A stretch of 64,000 nucleotides of DNA from Pseudomonadaceae bacterium. GTDB lineage: Bacteria; Pseudomonadota; Gammaproteobacteria; Pseudomonadales; Azotimanducaceae. Each line of letters starts with the position of its first letter. Positions within the stretch are counted from its first letter, which is position 1. A program made the position numbers and the translations under genes. This document shows, one piece after another, positions 1 to 9,458 of the stretch. Where the stretch lies: assembly GCA_024743175.1 (NCBI GenBank), contig JANSXA010000004.1, positions 186,001 to 250,000 on the forward strand, read 5' to 3'. The notes beneath the pieces are model-generated. The model was given only the letters and a program-made list of their open reading frames with translations. It was not told the origin of the DNA and ran no database searches.

Positions 1-3
1 AGC

Positions 4-1806
4 ATGCGCAGCGGTCCTAAAATACGTATAGGCGACCTGCTGGTAGCCAGCGGGGATATATCTGAGGACCAGCTGCGTGTTGCGTTGGCAGAACAGAAAG
101 AATCCGGTGTAAAGCTGGGCCGCATTCTGGTTGAAAAAGGATTTATTGAAGAAGAACGACTGCTCGGCTTTCTGTCGGAACAGTTAGGTGTGCCCTTTAT
201 CGATCTGAAAGATTTTGAGTACGACGAATCGCTGGTGGCCCTGCTGCCGGAAACCTATGCGCGGCGATACCGGGCGATTGTATTGCGTGAGCAGGGTGAG
301 CAGCTTTTAGTTGGCATGGCTGACCCTATAGATATTTTTGCTTTTGATGAGCTGCAGCGTCAGCTTCATCGGGCGATGGCTGTGGCCGTTGTGCGTGAGT
401 CCGAACTGTTAACACTGCTCGACAGTGCGTATCGCCGTACCAGTGATATTGTCAGTTTTGCCAGCGAACTTGATGGCGAGTTGAGTGTTGACGAATTCAG
501 TTTATCCGACTTCGATGCACACGAAGACGAAGATTCACCGGTTGCACGTCTATTGCAGTCGATTCTGGAAGATGCTGTCCAGGTCCGCGCCTCTGATGTG
601 CATATTGAGCCGGATGAGAACGTTCTGCGCCTGCGCCAACGGGTAGATGGCGTGCTGCATGAACAGATTCTAAATGAACGACGCATATCCGGGGCCCTTG
701 TCAGTCGCCTGAAGCTGATGGCCGGGCTGGACATTTCCGAGAAACGGTTACCGCAAGATGGCCGTATCGAAATCAAGCTGAAGAATAAAACCATCGATAT
801 TCGTTTGAGCACGATGCCTACGACGACTGGCGAGTCCGTTGTCATGCGTCTGGCCGATCACAGCAGCGGTCAAACCCGCCTGGATCAGATAGGCATGCCG
901 GCAGAAATGCTGAACAGATTTCGTTGGTTGATCAATCGACCGAACGGCCTTGTTCTGGTTACCGGTCCAACGGGTAGTGGTAAGACAACGACACTTTACG
1001 GCGCGCTGAATGAACTCAATACGCCGGAGAAGAAGATCATCACGGTTGAAGATCCCGTTGAATATCAGCTGGAGCGTGTAAATCAGGTTCAGGTGATTGC
1101 AAAGATCGGCTTTGATTTTGCGCGCGTGCTGCGCACCTCGCTCAGGCAGGATCCGGATATCCTGCTGGTGGGTGAGATTCGAGACAGCGAGACCGCAGAA
1201 ATTGCGCTGCGGGCAGCAATGACTGGACATCTGGTTCTCTCAACCCTGCATACTAACGATGCTGTTTCATCAGCTTTGCGCCTGATCGATGTAGGCATCG
1301 AAGGTTACATGGTCGCGGCATCAGTACGGGCGATAGTGGCGCAACGGTTAGTGCGAAAACTGTGTGATCGTTGCACTGCACCATACCAGCCTGATGGGCA
1401 TGAACTGGCCTGGTTGCAGGCTGCTGCACCTGGGCTGAGTGAAGAAAGATATAGTTTTGCCAGAGGCAAAGGCTGTAACCAGTGCAATCGCACCGGTTAT
1501 TACGGCCGCCTGGGCGTTTTTGAGCTGTTGGAAATTAACAGTCAAATGGCGGATGCGTTGCGTGAGGACGACACTGCAACTTTCAGTCGATTGGCTCAGG
1601 CGCAGCCTGATTTTGCACCGTTGGTGCAATGTGCTTTGCAGTATGCGCTGCAGGGTGAAACGTCTCTGGCTGAGGTGATGGCGCTGTCAGGCCAGGAAGA
1701 AGAGCTCTGGGATGCCGAACAGACTAACCTGGAAGATAGTCTGCGTCATGCGCATGAACTGCGTGCTAATCCCGGGACGGAAATCGGGTTGGATCCCACA
1801 CATTAG
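4..1806 (+). CDS. mshE: MSHA/type IV pilus assembly ATPase with MshEN domain
   Basis: This is a hexameric secretion ATPase of the GspE/PilB family that powers pilus polymerisation at the inner membrane. The N-terminus carries two consecutive MshEN motifs (about residues 8-31 and 37-60: an R/K-x-G-x-x-L start, a central Gly and a final L-x-x-Q), the fold known to bind cyclic di-GMP in MshE. Walker A GPTGSGKT lies at residues 321-328, followed by the Asp box, Walker B and His box. A zinc-type cysteine tetrad is at C454, C457, C491 and C494, as in PilB/GspE. The length of 600 aa is normal. The ATG at base 4 directly precedes the first MshEN motif, so the gene looks complete, although the reading frame stays open to the window edge. 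It is followed after 2 bp by the platform protein gene. The call as MshE rather than PilB rests on the downstream MshC/D/O/P-like set. Confidence 0.9.
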   Translation: MRSGPKIRIGDLLVASGDISEDQLRVALAEQKESGVKLGRILVEKGFIEEERLLGFLSEQLGVPFIDLKDFEYDESLVALLPETYARRYRAIVLREQGEQLLVGMADPIDIFAFDELQRQLHRAMAVAVVRESELLTLLDSAYRRTSDIVSFASELDGELSVDEFSLSDFDAHEDEDSPVARLLQSILEDAVQVRASDVHIEPDENVLRLRQRVDGVLHEQILNERRISGALVSRLKLMAGLDISEKRLPQDGRIEIKLKNKTIDIRLSTMPTTTGESVVMRLADHSSGQTRLDQIGMPAEMLNRFRWLINRPNGLVLVTGPTGSGKTTTLYGALNELNTPEKKIITVEDPVEYQLERVNQVQVIAKIGFDFARVLRTSLRQDPDILLVGEIRDSETAEIALRAAMTGHLVLSTLHTNDAVSSALRLIDVGIEGYMVAASVRAIVAQRLVRKLCDRCTAPYQPDGHELAWLQAAAPGLSEERYSFARGKGCNQCNRTGYYGRLGVFELLEINSQMADALREDDTATFSRLAQAQPDFAPLVQCALQYALQGETSLAEVMALSGQEEELWDAEQTNLEDSLRHAHELRANPGTEIGLDPTH

Positions 1807-1808
1807 TT

Positions 1809-3029
1809 ATGCCGCGCTATCTGTTTAAAGCCAAGTCTTCCTCGGGTGAGATCACCTCCGGGTTCAGGGTTGGACTGAATCCTGGCGCTGTTGCCCAGGA
1901 ATTATCGGCTTCTGGCATGCTGCCACTTAAGATTGAAAGTGCAGAAGAGCCGGAAAACGAGCCAAAGAAAGTCAGCTGGCTCGGCTTGAAACCCACCGTA
2001 AAAACCAATGAACTGGTGGTGTTTTCTTTACAGATGGCCAGCCTGACCAAGGCGGGTATATCAGTCGTGAAGGCAGTAAACACCCTGGCTGAATCGAGCA
2101 AAAATGAATATTTTGCACAGGTGCTGGAGGATGTAGCAAACCATCTGGAATCCGGCATGGATATCGCCTCCAGCCTCGGGCGTCATCCCCGTGTGTTTAA
2201 TGAATTGTTTGTAGCCCTGATACACGTCGGCGAAAACACAGGTCGTCTCGATACTGCTTTCCGCCAGATAGCGAGCTATCTGGAATTGGAAAGAGAGACT
2301 CGTCAGCGTATCCAGGCTGCGACAAGGTATCCCATGTTCGTGATGGTTGCGATTTCTATTGCGATTGTGATTCTTAACATGTTTGTTATACCCGCGTTTG
2401 CCACTGTGTTTGCGAAGTATGGCGCTGACCTGCCCTGGCAGACGCAGGTGATTCTGGCCGTCAGCAATTTTTTTGTCCGATTCTGGCCGCTACTTCTGCT
2501 CGCGGGCATAGGTGTGGTCTGGGGTTGGTTCGCTTATCTGAAAACCCCAGCCGGTCGTTTGCGCTGGCACGGCATGAAAATTCGAATCCCTGTTATTGGC
2601 AGCATTTTTGAGCGCATATATCTTTCCCGGTTCTGCCACACGTTTGCGATGGTCTCGCGTGCTGGTGTACCTCTTAATCAGGGTTTGAAAATTGTCGCCA
2701 AGGCGATCGGCAGTGACTACTTTGCCCAGCGTATTGATGGCATGCGTCACGGCATTGAACGGGGTGAAAGTATTACCGCTACGGCGCGTCAGGCGAAACT
2801 GTTTTCGCCGGTAGTGCTGCAGATGATGGCTGTTGGAGAAGAGACCGGCACGATGGATGAACTGCTTGATCAGGCTGCGTCTTTCTACGAAGAAGAAGTG
2901 TCCTATGCGCTGAAGGGCATGACCGATGCACTGGAGCCCATTCTCATTATCGGTATAGCTGGATTGGTCCTGATCATGGCACTTGGTGTGTTTTTACCTC
3001 TTTGGGATTTGAACAGCGTCGCAAATTGA
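1809..3029 (+). CDS. mshG: MSHA/type II secretion-like inner-membrane platform protein
   Basis: This is a GspF/PilC/MshG-family polytopic inner-membrane protein, the platform on which the assembly ATPase acts to push pilins into the fibre. It has 406 aa, the usual family length, with two repeated cytoplasmic T2SF helical domains (about residues 70-190 and 270-395), each followed by hydrophobic segments near 170-190, 220-240 and 375-400. The GE(N/E)TG signature of each repeat is visible, GENTG in the first and GEETG in the second. The N-terminal region resembles that of PilC/MshG. It starts 2 bp after the ATPase stop, so the two are surely cotranscribed. No mshF-like gene follows; the next gene is the pilin after 127 bp. 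Confidence 0.9.
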   Translation: MPRYLFKAKSSSGEITSGFRVGLNPGAVAQELSASGMLPLKIESAEEPENEPKKVSWLGLKPTVKTNELVVFSLQMASLTKAGISVVKAVNTLAESSKNEYFAQVLEDVANHLESGMDIASSLGRHPRVFNELFVALIHVGENTGRLDTAFRQIASYLELERETRQRIQAATRYPMFVMVAISIAIVILNMFVIPAFATVFAKYGADLPWQTQVILAVSNFFVRFWPLLLLAGIGVVWGWFAYLKTPAGRLRWHGMKIRIPVIGSIFERIYLSRFCHTFAMVSRAGVPLNQGLKIVAKAIGSDYFAQRIDGMRHGIERGESITATARQAKLFSPVVLQMMAVGEETGTMDELLDQAASFYEEEVSYALKGMTDALEPILIIGIAGLVLIMALGVFLPLWDLNSVAN

Positions 3030-3156
3030 TTGTGACACCCTGCCCATTGAACTCGCAAAAACGGAAATTGCGTCTACGCTTCAGACAGAGGTTCTGGATA
3101 ACACAGGAACTCACCGTGAACTGTTTGTTACAGATGCTTTGTTTAAAGGAGCCCAA

Positions 3157-3705
3157 ATGAAAACGAATACTTTCCGGCAACAGGGTTTTACGATTGTAGA
3201 ACTGGTAGTTGTCATCATATTGCTCGGCATTCTTGCCGCAACCGCACTGCCACGTTTTATCGATATTGACGATGATGCGCATGCAGCCGCTTTTGAAGGC
3301 GTGCTGGGTGGTTTCTCTACGGGTGTGGCTTTGTATCACGCTCAGTGGATTGCTGAAGGTCAGGCTGCCGCTGGAACCCAGGCACCAGACTTTGATAACC
3401 TGCGTACAACGCCTCAAGGTTACCCCTACAGTACAGTCAGCCAGGCGGGAAACGTTCCCACGGATTCTGCTGACTGCGCCACGGTGTTTACAGGATTGCT
3501 GCAGAGTGCGCCGACCGTCAGCAGCGCAGCCAGCCTGGCAGGCATTGCAGGTAGCGCCACAGATTATACCGCTGTTCGCAACGGCGTAGATTGTGAGTTT
3601 TACTACACGGCTCAAAGTAACGCCTCTGGTGAAACAGTGGCTTTTTTCACCTACGAATCTGACACAGGCCTGGTGACTCAGAACACCCCTGTTGCTATTC
3701 CCTGA
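3157..3705 (+). CDS. Type IV prepilin, MshA/MshB-like
   Basis: This is a pilin subunit with a class III signal. A ten-residue basic leader ends in QQG, followed by F+1 and Glu+5 (FTIVEL), then a hydrophobic polymerisation helix of about 20 residues. A prepilin peptidase would cut after the Gly. The C-terminal part has two cysteines (in DCATV and DCEFY) that could form the pilin disulfide loop. The ATG at 3157 is preferred over the upstream in-frame TTG at 3139 because AAAGGAG lies just upstream of it. The mature protein resembles MshB (the FSTGVALYH region) as well as MshA, and only one such gene is present where Vibrio has both, so it may be the major subunit. The 127 bp before it could hold a separate promoter, but I see no convincing one. 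Confidence 0.85.
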   Translation: MKTNTFRQQGFTIVELVVVIILLGILAATALPRFIDIDDDAHAAAFEGVLGGFSTGVALYHAQWIAEGQAAAGTQAPDFDNLRTTPQGYPYSTVSQAGNVPTDSADCATVFTGLLQSAPTVSSAASLAGIAGSATDYTAVRNGVDCEFYYTAQSNASGETVAFFTYESDTGLVTQNTPVAIP

Positions 3706-3733
3706 GTAGGTGGGCTGAATTCAGCCCCTTGTT

Positions 3734-4240
3734 GTGATCACCTGGCGGCGAGGTCGAGGCTTTACGGTTGTAGAACTCGTCGTTGTGATCATTCTGTTAT
3801 CGATTCTGAGCGCAACTGCGCTCAGTCGATTCTCCCGGCCTGATGTTTTTGCCGCCAGTGCACTGGCGAATACCCTCACAGCGCAGATTCACTTCGCGGC
3901 TCAAGCTGCCCAGACCCGCAGTACACCGGTCACCTTGAATGTCACACAAGCCGGTGGACGCCTGTTTATGCAGGTTGCCAGTGCTGGCGTGATGATACGC
4001 GAGACACAGGCTGCGCTTAAAAATGTCAGCCTCAGCCTCGATAACAACGGTACGGAATATACAGTTTCCGAAGGTGACATCTGGCAGATGACTTTCCTGG
4101 GTAAAGGTGATCTTGTTGCTGCCTCTCTTGATGCGGACGTACTCGATCCGGAGTCGGGTGTTACGGTTCTCTTCAGTGGCGATAACGACCGCTTGTTATG
4201 CGTTCAGCCCATAGGATACGTCAGTGAACAAGCTTGTTAG
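3734..4240 (+). CDS. mshC: MshC/GspH-like minor prepilin
   Basis: This is a minor pilin-like protein with a short basic leader ending RGRG, then FTVVELVVVI with Glu+5 and a hydrophobic helix. It has 168 aa, in the range of MshC/GspH minor pilins, which prime pilus assembly. The start is GTG at 3734, because no ATG precedes the leader. It sits 28 bp after the pilin gene and overlaps the next prepilin gene by 17 bp, which implies translational coupling. The product name comes from order (A/B-C-D-O-P) and size. The C-terminal half has little recognisable sequence, so MshC versus a generic GspH-domain protein cannot be separated by eye. Confidence 0.75.
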   Translation: MITWRRGRGFTVVELVVVIILLSILSATALSRFSRPDVFAASALANTLTAQIHFAAQAAQTRSTPVTLNVTQAGGRLFMQVASAGVMIRETQAALKNVSLSLDNNGTEYTVSEGDIWQMTFLGKGDLVAASLDADVLDPESGVTVLFSGDNDRLLCVQPIGYVSEQAC

Positions 4241-4742
4241 TCACGGCTTTACGCTGGTTGAAACTATTGTAGCCATGTTGATTATCAGCATTGCTGCGCT
4301 GGCCATGGCAAGCGCGCTGGGTTTTGCATTTTCGCGCTCTTCTGATGGTTTGCTTGAAGCGAAGGTGGTTTACATTGCTCAGAGTTATCTTGAAGAGATA
4401 CAGGCTCGTCGTTACGACGAGGCAACTCCTTCCGGGGGTACACCGCCCTGTCAAACGCTTGCACCCTGCAGCGCTCTGGGGCCGGATTCCGAGAGCCGTC
4501 AGAACTTTGATGATGTTGATGACTACGATGGTTTGCTGGATTCACCACCTCGTGATTCTCTGAATCAGATTATGTCGGAATTCACCGGGTTCTCTGTGGC
4601 GGTGGCTGTGGATTATGCAGATGCGGCGCAAATAGCCGCGTGGAATCTGGATGCTGCGACGGATGCAAAAGTTGTGTCAGTGACCGTCACAACGCCCGAT
4701 GGCCAAACTCGTCCTTTTGTTATGATCCGAGGTAACTACTGA
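4224..4742 (+). CDS. mshD: MshD-like minor prepilin
   Basis: This is a prepilin with leader MNKLVSHG followed by FTLVETIVAM: a processing Gly, F+1, Glu+5 and a hydrophobic N-terminal helix. It has 172 aa. After the helix comes a segment ending in SYLEEIQARRYDEA, typical of MshD/GspI-V type minor pilins, and an acidic Asp-rich stretch (DDVDDYDG). The GTG start at 4224 lies inside the end of the preceding gene. The stop overlaps the next start as TGATG. The probable role is a minor subunit of the MSHA pilus tip or initiation complex. Confidence 0.75.
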   Translation: MNKLVSHGFTLVETIVAMLIISIAALAMASALGFAFSRSSDGLLEAKVVYIAQSYLEEIQARRYDEATPSGGTPPCQTLAPCSALGPDSESRQNFDDVDDYDGLLDSPPRDSLNQIMSEFTGFSVAVAVDYADAAQIAAWNLDAATDAKVVSVTVTTPDGQTRPFVMIRGNY

Positions 4743-5518
4743 TGAGGTCCTCGCGACTCAGTGCAGGCTTTACCCTGGTTGAGATGGTAGTGGTCATTGC
4801 AGTTCTTGGCGTTTTGTCTCTGGGGTCAGTGTATTTTATCAGTCGCTCGAGTCAGGGTTACGCGGATGTTCAGGACCGTCAGGCGGTCGCCCAGCGCGCC
4901 CGTTTTACTCTGGAACGGATGGCAAGGTCGGTGCGTAATGCGTTGCCGGGCAGCGTGCGGGTCAACGCCAGTTGCCTTGAGTTTGTACCCATTGTCGCCG
5001 GTTCTTCGTATCTGGATCTGCCGGTCGCAGCACCGGCGCTAACCATGCGCGTAGTGCCTCCGGATGTGGGAAACCTTAACGGACTGCGTGTTGCTGTGGT
5101 TGGCCAGCCAGACGTATATGCTTCCGGCGCTTTGAGTGTGGTCAGCTCGCCGGTGACAATGGCGCCGCCAGATGCCTCGGGCGAAGTGGAGGTGACATTT
5201 GATAGCGCCCACCAGTTTCCGGCAGAGTCTGCCGGTAGCCGTGTGTTCTGGGTTGATAACCCTGTGAGTTACTGTGTCGATGCAGGCAATCTCTATCGCT
5301 ACACAGACTACGGATTTCAGGTTACTCAACCTTCCTCGGCGGGTTTGCCGGTAACACTACCGGGGCGCAGCCTGATGGCTACCGCTGCCTCAGTAAACTT
5401 CAGTCTGACTCCGGTTTCTTTGCAGCGTAACGCTCTGGTGCAGCTCAATCTGCAGTTGGGGGTCGGCGACGTGGCGTTCGATGTTGCTGCTAATGTGCAG
5501 GTGCGAAATGTTCCGTAG
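4742..5518 (+). CDS. mshO: MshO-like prepilin
   Basis: This is a larger prepilin-like protein (258 aa) with leader MRSSRLSAG and then FTLVEMVVVI, with Glu+5. After the helix the run of residues through ARFTLERMARSVRNALPGSVR matches the recalled MshO pattern, in which Arg-rich helical turns lead into an N-A-L-P motif. The rest is predicted beta-rich, with two cysteines. It overlaps the upstream gene by one base and the downstream gene by 11 bp. In MSHA systems MshO is a minor component encoded between mshD and mshP, the same position as here. Confidence 0.8.
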   Translation: MRSSRLSAGFTLVEMVVVIAVLGVLSLGSVYFISRSSQGYADVQDRQAVAQRARFTLERMARSVRNALPGSVRVNASCLEFVPIVAGSSYLDLPVAAPALTMRVVPPDVGNLNGLRVAVVGQPDVYASGALSVVSSPVTMAPPDASGEVEVTFDSAHQFPAESAGSRVFWVDNPVSYCVDAGNLYRYTDYGFQVTQPSSAGLPVTLPGRSLMATAASVNFSLTPVSLQRNALVQLNLQLGVGDVAFDVAANVQVRNVP

Positions 5519-5909
5519 TGCTCCGCATAAGTCTAAAGGGGCGGGGCTGGTTGCCGCGATAGCATTAATAACAATTGTTGCGGCTCTAACGGTTGCGATT
5601 ACCCGCAGTGTTCAGCTTGGTGCGGGCAGCGTTGCAATAGAAACGCTGAATCAGCGCGCGGTGCTCTCTGCGAGCAACGGCGCTCAACTTGGTCTAAATC
5701 GAGTTTTTGCACCCCAGGGTGCTGGTGCCTGCATAGATCAGGTGTTCGATTTTGCCAACACACCGGGATTGTCAGCGTGTCAGGCGAATGTGACCTGCAC
5801 CAGTGAGACCGTCAGGGGGCGTGTCTACTACACCGTGAACAGTCTGGGCAGCTGTGCTGCCGGCAATCTGGTTGCAGAGCGTGAGGTGCTGGTCCAGGCA
5901 ACACCTTAA
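5508..5909 (+). CDS. mshP: MshP-like pilus protein
   Basis: This 133-aa protein has a basic start (MFRSAPHKSKGAG) and one hydrophobic helix, then a small cysteine-containing domain with about five Cys. The Gly-Ala-Gly before the helix resembles the MshP/PilX-type processing site but lacks a clear F+1/E+5, as is common for MshP. The ATG at 5508 is chosen because it overlaps the end of mshO in the same manner as the other junctions; an upstream in-frame ATG at 5481 would add nine residues of mshO shadow sequence. It is the last gene of the operon, and no mshQ-like adhesin gene follows within the window. Confidence 0.7.
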   Translation: MFRSAPHKSKGAGLVAAIALITIVAALTVAITRSVQLGAGSVAIETLNQRAVLSASNGAQLGLNRVFAPQGAGACIDQVFDFANTPGLSACQANVTCTSETVRGRVYYTVNSLGSCAAGNLVAEREVLVQATP

Positions 5910-6131
5910 AGTACATAGCGTTAAAGGATCAACAGCCCCGTCCCAATCGTCATCGACCAGACAGATGTTCCATCGCGAAGTTTAATGAATTCTTCCACCG
6001 AGCTCATCCGCTACGTCCGGTTACGAAAAAGTGTCTGCTGAGGATCACCCAGATTAGCTCGCTTCTCCATAACAGTCTGTTGAAGTCAGGCAGAAACCGG
6101 CTATGGGCGGTCAGGAACTGCGAGCCCCAAA

Positions 6132-6617
6132 TCAAGTTAAGACTCTGGCGATACCAAACGTTGTGGCAATAGCTAACGGCAAGGACACCACGCCTAGAAT
6201 CAGAGCGCTTGAGTATTGGCTCATTGTAAGGCGGTGTTCACGCCATCCTATTCTTAGGATCGAAGCACATATGGGCAGGAGTACGATAAGTGCTGTAGCA
6301 ACACCAGGTGTATACCCCCAGGTGTAAATTGATGAGGGAATATGGGGAGCAAATACGTTGGTTAAGAAAATCGTCGCAATCCAGCATATCGTCCAGTCCT
6401 TACTGCGCCGCTGTTTGCCCGTTGAAGCCCAGATAACTATTGCAACGGGGACTACCGTAACCAACAACAGGCTGAGCTCTATGACATGCCATGGTTGCGC
6501 CGCGAAGGAACTCTCAGGGTCAAGCTCTCCACGGAAGTAAGGAATGGCGATCCATTCTTCAATGTTGTGGGCAGTTATTGCCGGTAGCAGCGCAAGTTTA
6601 AGATGATCAAAACACAT
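6132..6617 (-). CDS. HXXEE-domain integral membrane protein
   Basis: This 161-aa protein has four or five hydrophobic segments. Near the N-terminus is HNIEEW (H17, E20, E21), the motif that names the HXXEE family, and further on are conserved-type membrane residues around YTWGYTPG, where the family has a second conserved patch. The biochemical function of the family is not established; the conserved His/Glu suggest a membrane metal site or enzyme, which is inference. It stands alone, convergent with the msh operon (222 bp away) and 108 bp upstream of nothing obvious; ntrC lies beyond it on the same strand but starts a separate unit. I see no promoter. Confidence 0.6.
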   Translation of the reverse strand: MCFDHLKLALLPAITAHNIEEWIAIPYFRGELDPESSFAAQPWHVIELSLLLVTVVPVAIVIWASTGKQRRSKDWTICWIATIFLTNVFAPHIPSSIYTWGYTPGVATALIVLLPICASILRIGWREHRLTMSQYSSALILGVVSLPLAIATTFGIARVLT

Positions 6618-6725
6618 AGTTTGCCTGCAATGGACACGGCGAGTGAACCAATATCCATTGTCGCCAGATCGTCAGTAATGGGTTGCGAAGACTCTATTTC
6701 CGAGCCGAATCCGCTTTTCTGCCGC

Positions 6726-8114
6726 TCACATTTCCAGTTCCTGCATCTTCCTCGTCAAAGTGTTGCGGCCCCAACCTAACAGTTCTGCGGCATCTTTCTT
6801 GCGGCCGCCGGTTTTGCCTAAGGCTGCGGTAATCATAATGCGTTCGAAACGGGGCATGGCAGCATCCAACAGCGGTATGGTTTCAGCACTGTCGAGAAGT
6901 TGTGTTGCCCACAATTCCAGGCCGCTTTCCCAGTCTGCGTCTGCGCTGCCGGTACTGGTTTGTTGTAATTCTGAAGGCAGGTCTTCCACCAGAATAACGC
7001 GTGAGCTCGCCATGACGTGAAGCCAGCGACAGGTGTTTTCAAGCTGGCGCACATTGCCCGGCCAGGGCAGCAGGGTCAGATAATCTTCAGTTTCAGGCGC
7101 AAGACGCTTGCTCTCGTCGCCCAGTTCGCGGGCTGCCGCCTCGAGAAAATGGCGCGCCAGAACGGGAATGTCAGTACGGCGCTCAGCAAGCGCAGGAACG
7201 TGAACGCGGATGACGTTGAGGCGGTGGTACAGGTCCTCACGAAACTTACCCTGGGTAACCAGCGCTTCCAGATTCTGGTGGGTAGCTGCAATGATGCGTA
7301 CATCGACCTGTACGGATTGATGACCACCCACTCGGTAAAACTCATTCTCCGCCAGCACACGCAGTAATCTCGTTTGCGCGGTCGAAGGCATGTCGCCAAT
7401 TTCATCAAGAAACAGGGTGCCACCGTCAGCTTGCTCGAAGCGGCCGACGCGACGTGCGTTAGCGCCGGTAAAGGCGCCCTTTTCATGGCCGAACAATTCA
7501 CTTTCGATAAGTTCATCGGGTATCGCGGCGACGTTCAAGGCAATAAACGGGCTGCTGGCGCGCGGGCTATGGCGGTGCAGGGCTTTGGCGACCAGCTCCT
7601 TGCCGGATCCGGAAGGTCCATTGATGAGTACAGAAACATTAGACGATGAGAGTCTGCCGATGGCGCGAAAAACCTCCTGCATGGCTGGTGCCTGACCGAT
7701 GATCTCCGGCGCAGGTTCACTGTCGATTGTGTCCAGCGCGCCCGCTTCCTGGGAATGAGCTATGGCTCGCTGCACAACCGCCACGGCTTCATCCACGTCG
7801 AAAGGTTTGGGTAAGTATTCGAACGCACCCTGTTCAAAAGAAGCCACCGCACTCTGCAGATCGGAATGAGCGGTCATGATGATGATGGGCACTGAGGGGT
7901 GCGTGCTTTGCACTTTTTCGAGGAATTCCAGTCCCGACATACCCGGCATGCGTACATCGGTGATGATTGCCATCGGCGCATCGTTGTGCAGATGGTGCAT
8001 AGCCTGATCAGCAGTATTGAAAGCGGTAATCGGAATACCCGCCTGACTTAAAGCGCGGTCGAGTACCCATCGTATTGATCGGTCGTCGTCGATTACCCAA
8101 ACATTATCATTCAT
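6726..8114 (-). CDS. ntrC: Nitrogen regulation response regulator NtrC
   Basis: This is a sigma-54-dependent activator of nitrogen assimilation genes (462 aa, the usual length). The receiver domain spans residues 1-120 with the phosphoacceptor Asp in ITDVRMPG. The AAA+ domain follows with Walker A GPSGSGKE, the sigma-54 contact loop GAFTGA, and the DEIGD Walker B. The C-terminus has a Fis-type helix-turn-helix ending in GWGRNTLTRKMQEL. It lies 22 bp after ntrB and is clearly cotranscribed. Its expected targets in this window are the sigma-54-like promoters upstream of ntrB and of the glutamine synthetase gene. No internal truncation is visible. Confidence 0.95.
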   Translation of the reverse strand: MNDNVWVIDDDRSIRWVLDRALSQAGIPITAFNTADQAMHHLHNDAPMAIITDVRMPGMSGLEFLEKVQSTHPSVPIIIMTAHSDLQSAVASFEQGAFEYLPKPFDVDEAVAVVQRAIAHSQEAGALDTIDSEPAPEIIGQAPAMQEVFRAIGRLSSSNVSVLINGPSGSGKELVAKALHRHSPRASSPFIALNVAAIPDELIESELFGHEKGAFTGANARRVGRFEQADGGTLFLDEIGDMPSTAQTRLLRVLAENEFYRVGGHQSVQVDVRIIAATHQNLEALVTQGKFREDLYHRLNVIRVHVPALAERRTDIPVLARHFLEAAARELGDESKRLAPETEDYLTLLPWPGNVRQLENTCRWLHVMASSRVILVEDLPSELQQTSTGSADADWESGLELWATQLLDSAETIPLLDAAMPRFERIMITAALGKTGGRKKDAAELLGWGRNTLTRKMQELEM

Positions 8115-8136
8115 TTTTGCTTATCCATCGTAGTGT

Positions 8137-9225
8137 TCACGACTCCCGGGTCGGTGACGCCACAGCTTGTTGAAAAGGCAGATAAATCGAGAAGCAGGTC
8201 TGGCCTGGGCGCGAATTCACCTGGATCGAACCGTGATGCTGAGAAATGATGTTCTGTGTGATGGCCAGCCCCAGCCCCGAGCCGTCAGGTCGACCGCTGA
8301 TCATGGGGAAAAAAATCCGCTCTTCGAGGTCCTTGTCTATACCCGGACCGTTGTCTGCTATGTCGATCTGCATGACCATCCGGTGCCTGCAGGCGCCGAT
8401 AGTGAACTGTCTGACCACCCGTGAGCGCAACAGAATCTGCGGTTCGTCTGTGTTTTGCAGTGCCTGTGAAGCATTGCGCAGGATGTTAAGGATGGCCTGA
8501 ATGATTTGTGACTCGTCGGCTTCAACGTGCGGCAGACTGGGGTCGTAATCGCGTATCCAGGTGATCGTGTTGGGCCGTTCCACCTCAATCAGCTGAATGA
8601 CGTGCTCAAAGACTTTGAGGATGTTCACCGGTGTAATGTTCAGTTCACGCTGGGGGCCCAGCATCCGGTCGACGAGCTCTTTTAGACGATCAGCTTCGCT
8701 GATGATGACGCTGGTATATTCTTTGAGGTCTTCCTCGGGCAGTTCGCGCTCTAGCAGCTGTGCCGCGCCGCGAATACCGCCGAGAGGGTTTTTTACTTCG
8801 TGGGCTAACCCGCGTATCAGTTGTCGGGCTGTTTCCTGGCGCGCAAAGGATGCGCCGTCTTTGTTAATGCGTTTCAGGCGGGCAAGGGCCTGTAGTTCCA
8901 GAACCAGGGAGCGCGGTCCGTCAGGCGGGCGATTCAGTATTGAGACGGTGAAATCAACATCTTCGGTGACGTTGTCAGGTAACCGCAGGGTAGCTTCCCG
9001 CTCGGTATAAGGTTGGCCTTCTTCAAGCGCGTTCTGCAGCGAGGGAATAATTTCGTCTGCACGCATGATCAGCTGATGCAACGGCAGACCAATGGCATGT
9101 GCCGCTGATGTATGCAGCAGGTCCTCAGCTGCTGAATTCACGTTTTCAATGCGCAGGTCTTCATCAATGACCAGTACCGCGGTCATCATGTTGTCGAGTA
9201 TTTGTTTATAAGTATCCATCGACAT
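8137..9225 (-). CDS. ntrB: Nitrogen regulation sensor histidine kinase NtrB
   Basis: This cytoplasmic two-component kinase/phosphatase, which phosphorylates NtrC when nitrogen is short and is controlled by PII proteins, has 362 aa. It carries an N-terminal PAS domain (residues about 5-115), a dimerisation/phosphotransfer helix with the H-box RGLAHEVKNPLGG, and an HATPase domain with N-box ILNILRNA, G1 DNGPG and G2 GSGLGL. There are no membrane segments, as expected for NtrB. The start is either ATG at 9225 or 9219; I use the first. It is the first gene of ntrBC. A sigma-54 promoter match lies about 100 bp upstream. Confidence 0.95.
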   Translation of the reverse strand: MSMDTYKQILDNMMTAVLVIDEDLRIENVNSAAEDLLHTSAAHAIGLPLHQLIMRADEIIPSLQNALEEGQPYTEREATLRLPDNVTEDVDFTVSILNRPPDGPRSLVLELQALARLKRINKDGASFARQETARQLIRGLAHEVKNPLGGIRGAAQLLERELPEEDLKEYTSVIISEADRLKELVDRMLGPQRELNITPVNILKVFEHVIQLIEVERPNTITWIRDYDPSLPHVEADESQIIQAILNILRNASQALQNTDEPQILLRSRVVRQFTIGACRHRMVMQIDIADNGPGIDKDLEERIFFPMISGRPDGSGLGLAITQNIISQHHGSIQVNSRPGQTCFSIYLPFQQAVASPTRES

Positions 9226-9323
9226 TACAGCTTGTCCCCGGTCAGGTACGTCCCCCCACTGCTATGCGCAAACAATTGTTCTTCAACCTTCAGTTCTCTA
9301 ATCCAATCCATTCCATTGGTATA

Positions 9324-9338
9324 GCAACATTCGGGCCG
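9324..9338 (-). promoter_or_regulatory. Putative sigma-54 promoter of ntrBC
   Basis: Read on the minus strand, the sequence GGCCCG-N4-TTGCT places GG (-24) and GC (-12) exactly ten bases apart, matching the TGGCACG-N4-TTGCW consensus at most positions. The predicted start near base 9312 is about 87 nt upstream of the ntrB ATG. NtrC-like sites lie further upstream. It would give NtrC-dependent autoregulation of ntrBC. Confidence 0.55.
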
Positions 9339-9458
9339 CTTTTGTCTGGCCAAGTCAGTAATTACTCACTTACTTTGAAAGCCAGCCTTGGCAGTCATTT
9401 TGAGAATGAAATTAAGGATCCTCGTGAGGCAGGTGCACTGAATCACGAGCGTTCTATC

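Noticed and set aside
366-1298. Open frames on the minus strand inside the pilus ATPase gene
   Set aside because: They lie wholly within a clear plus-strand gene with complete domains, and their products look like shadow translations (Ser/Arg-rich, no motifs).
2974-3615. 213-codon minus-strand frame across the platform gene end and the pilin gene
   Set aside because: It covers an unmistakable prepilin with its ribosome site; the product has no recognisable domain.
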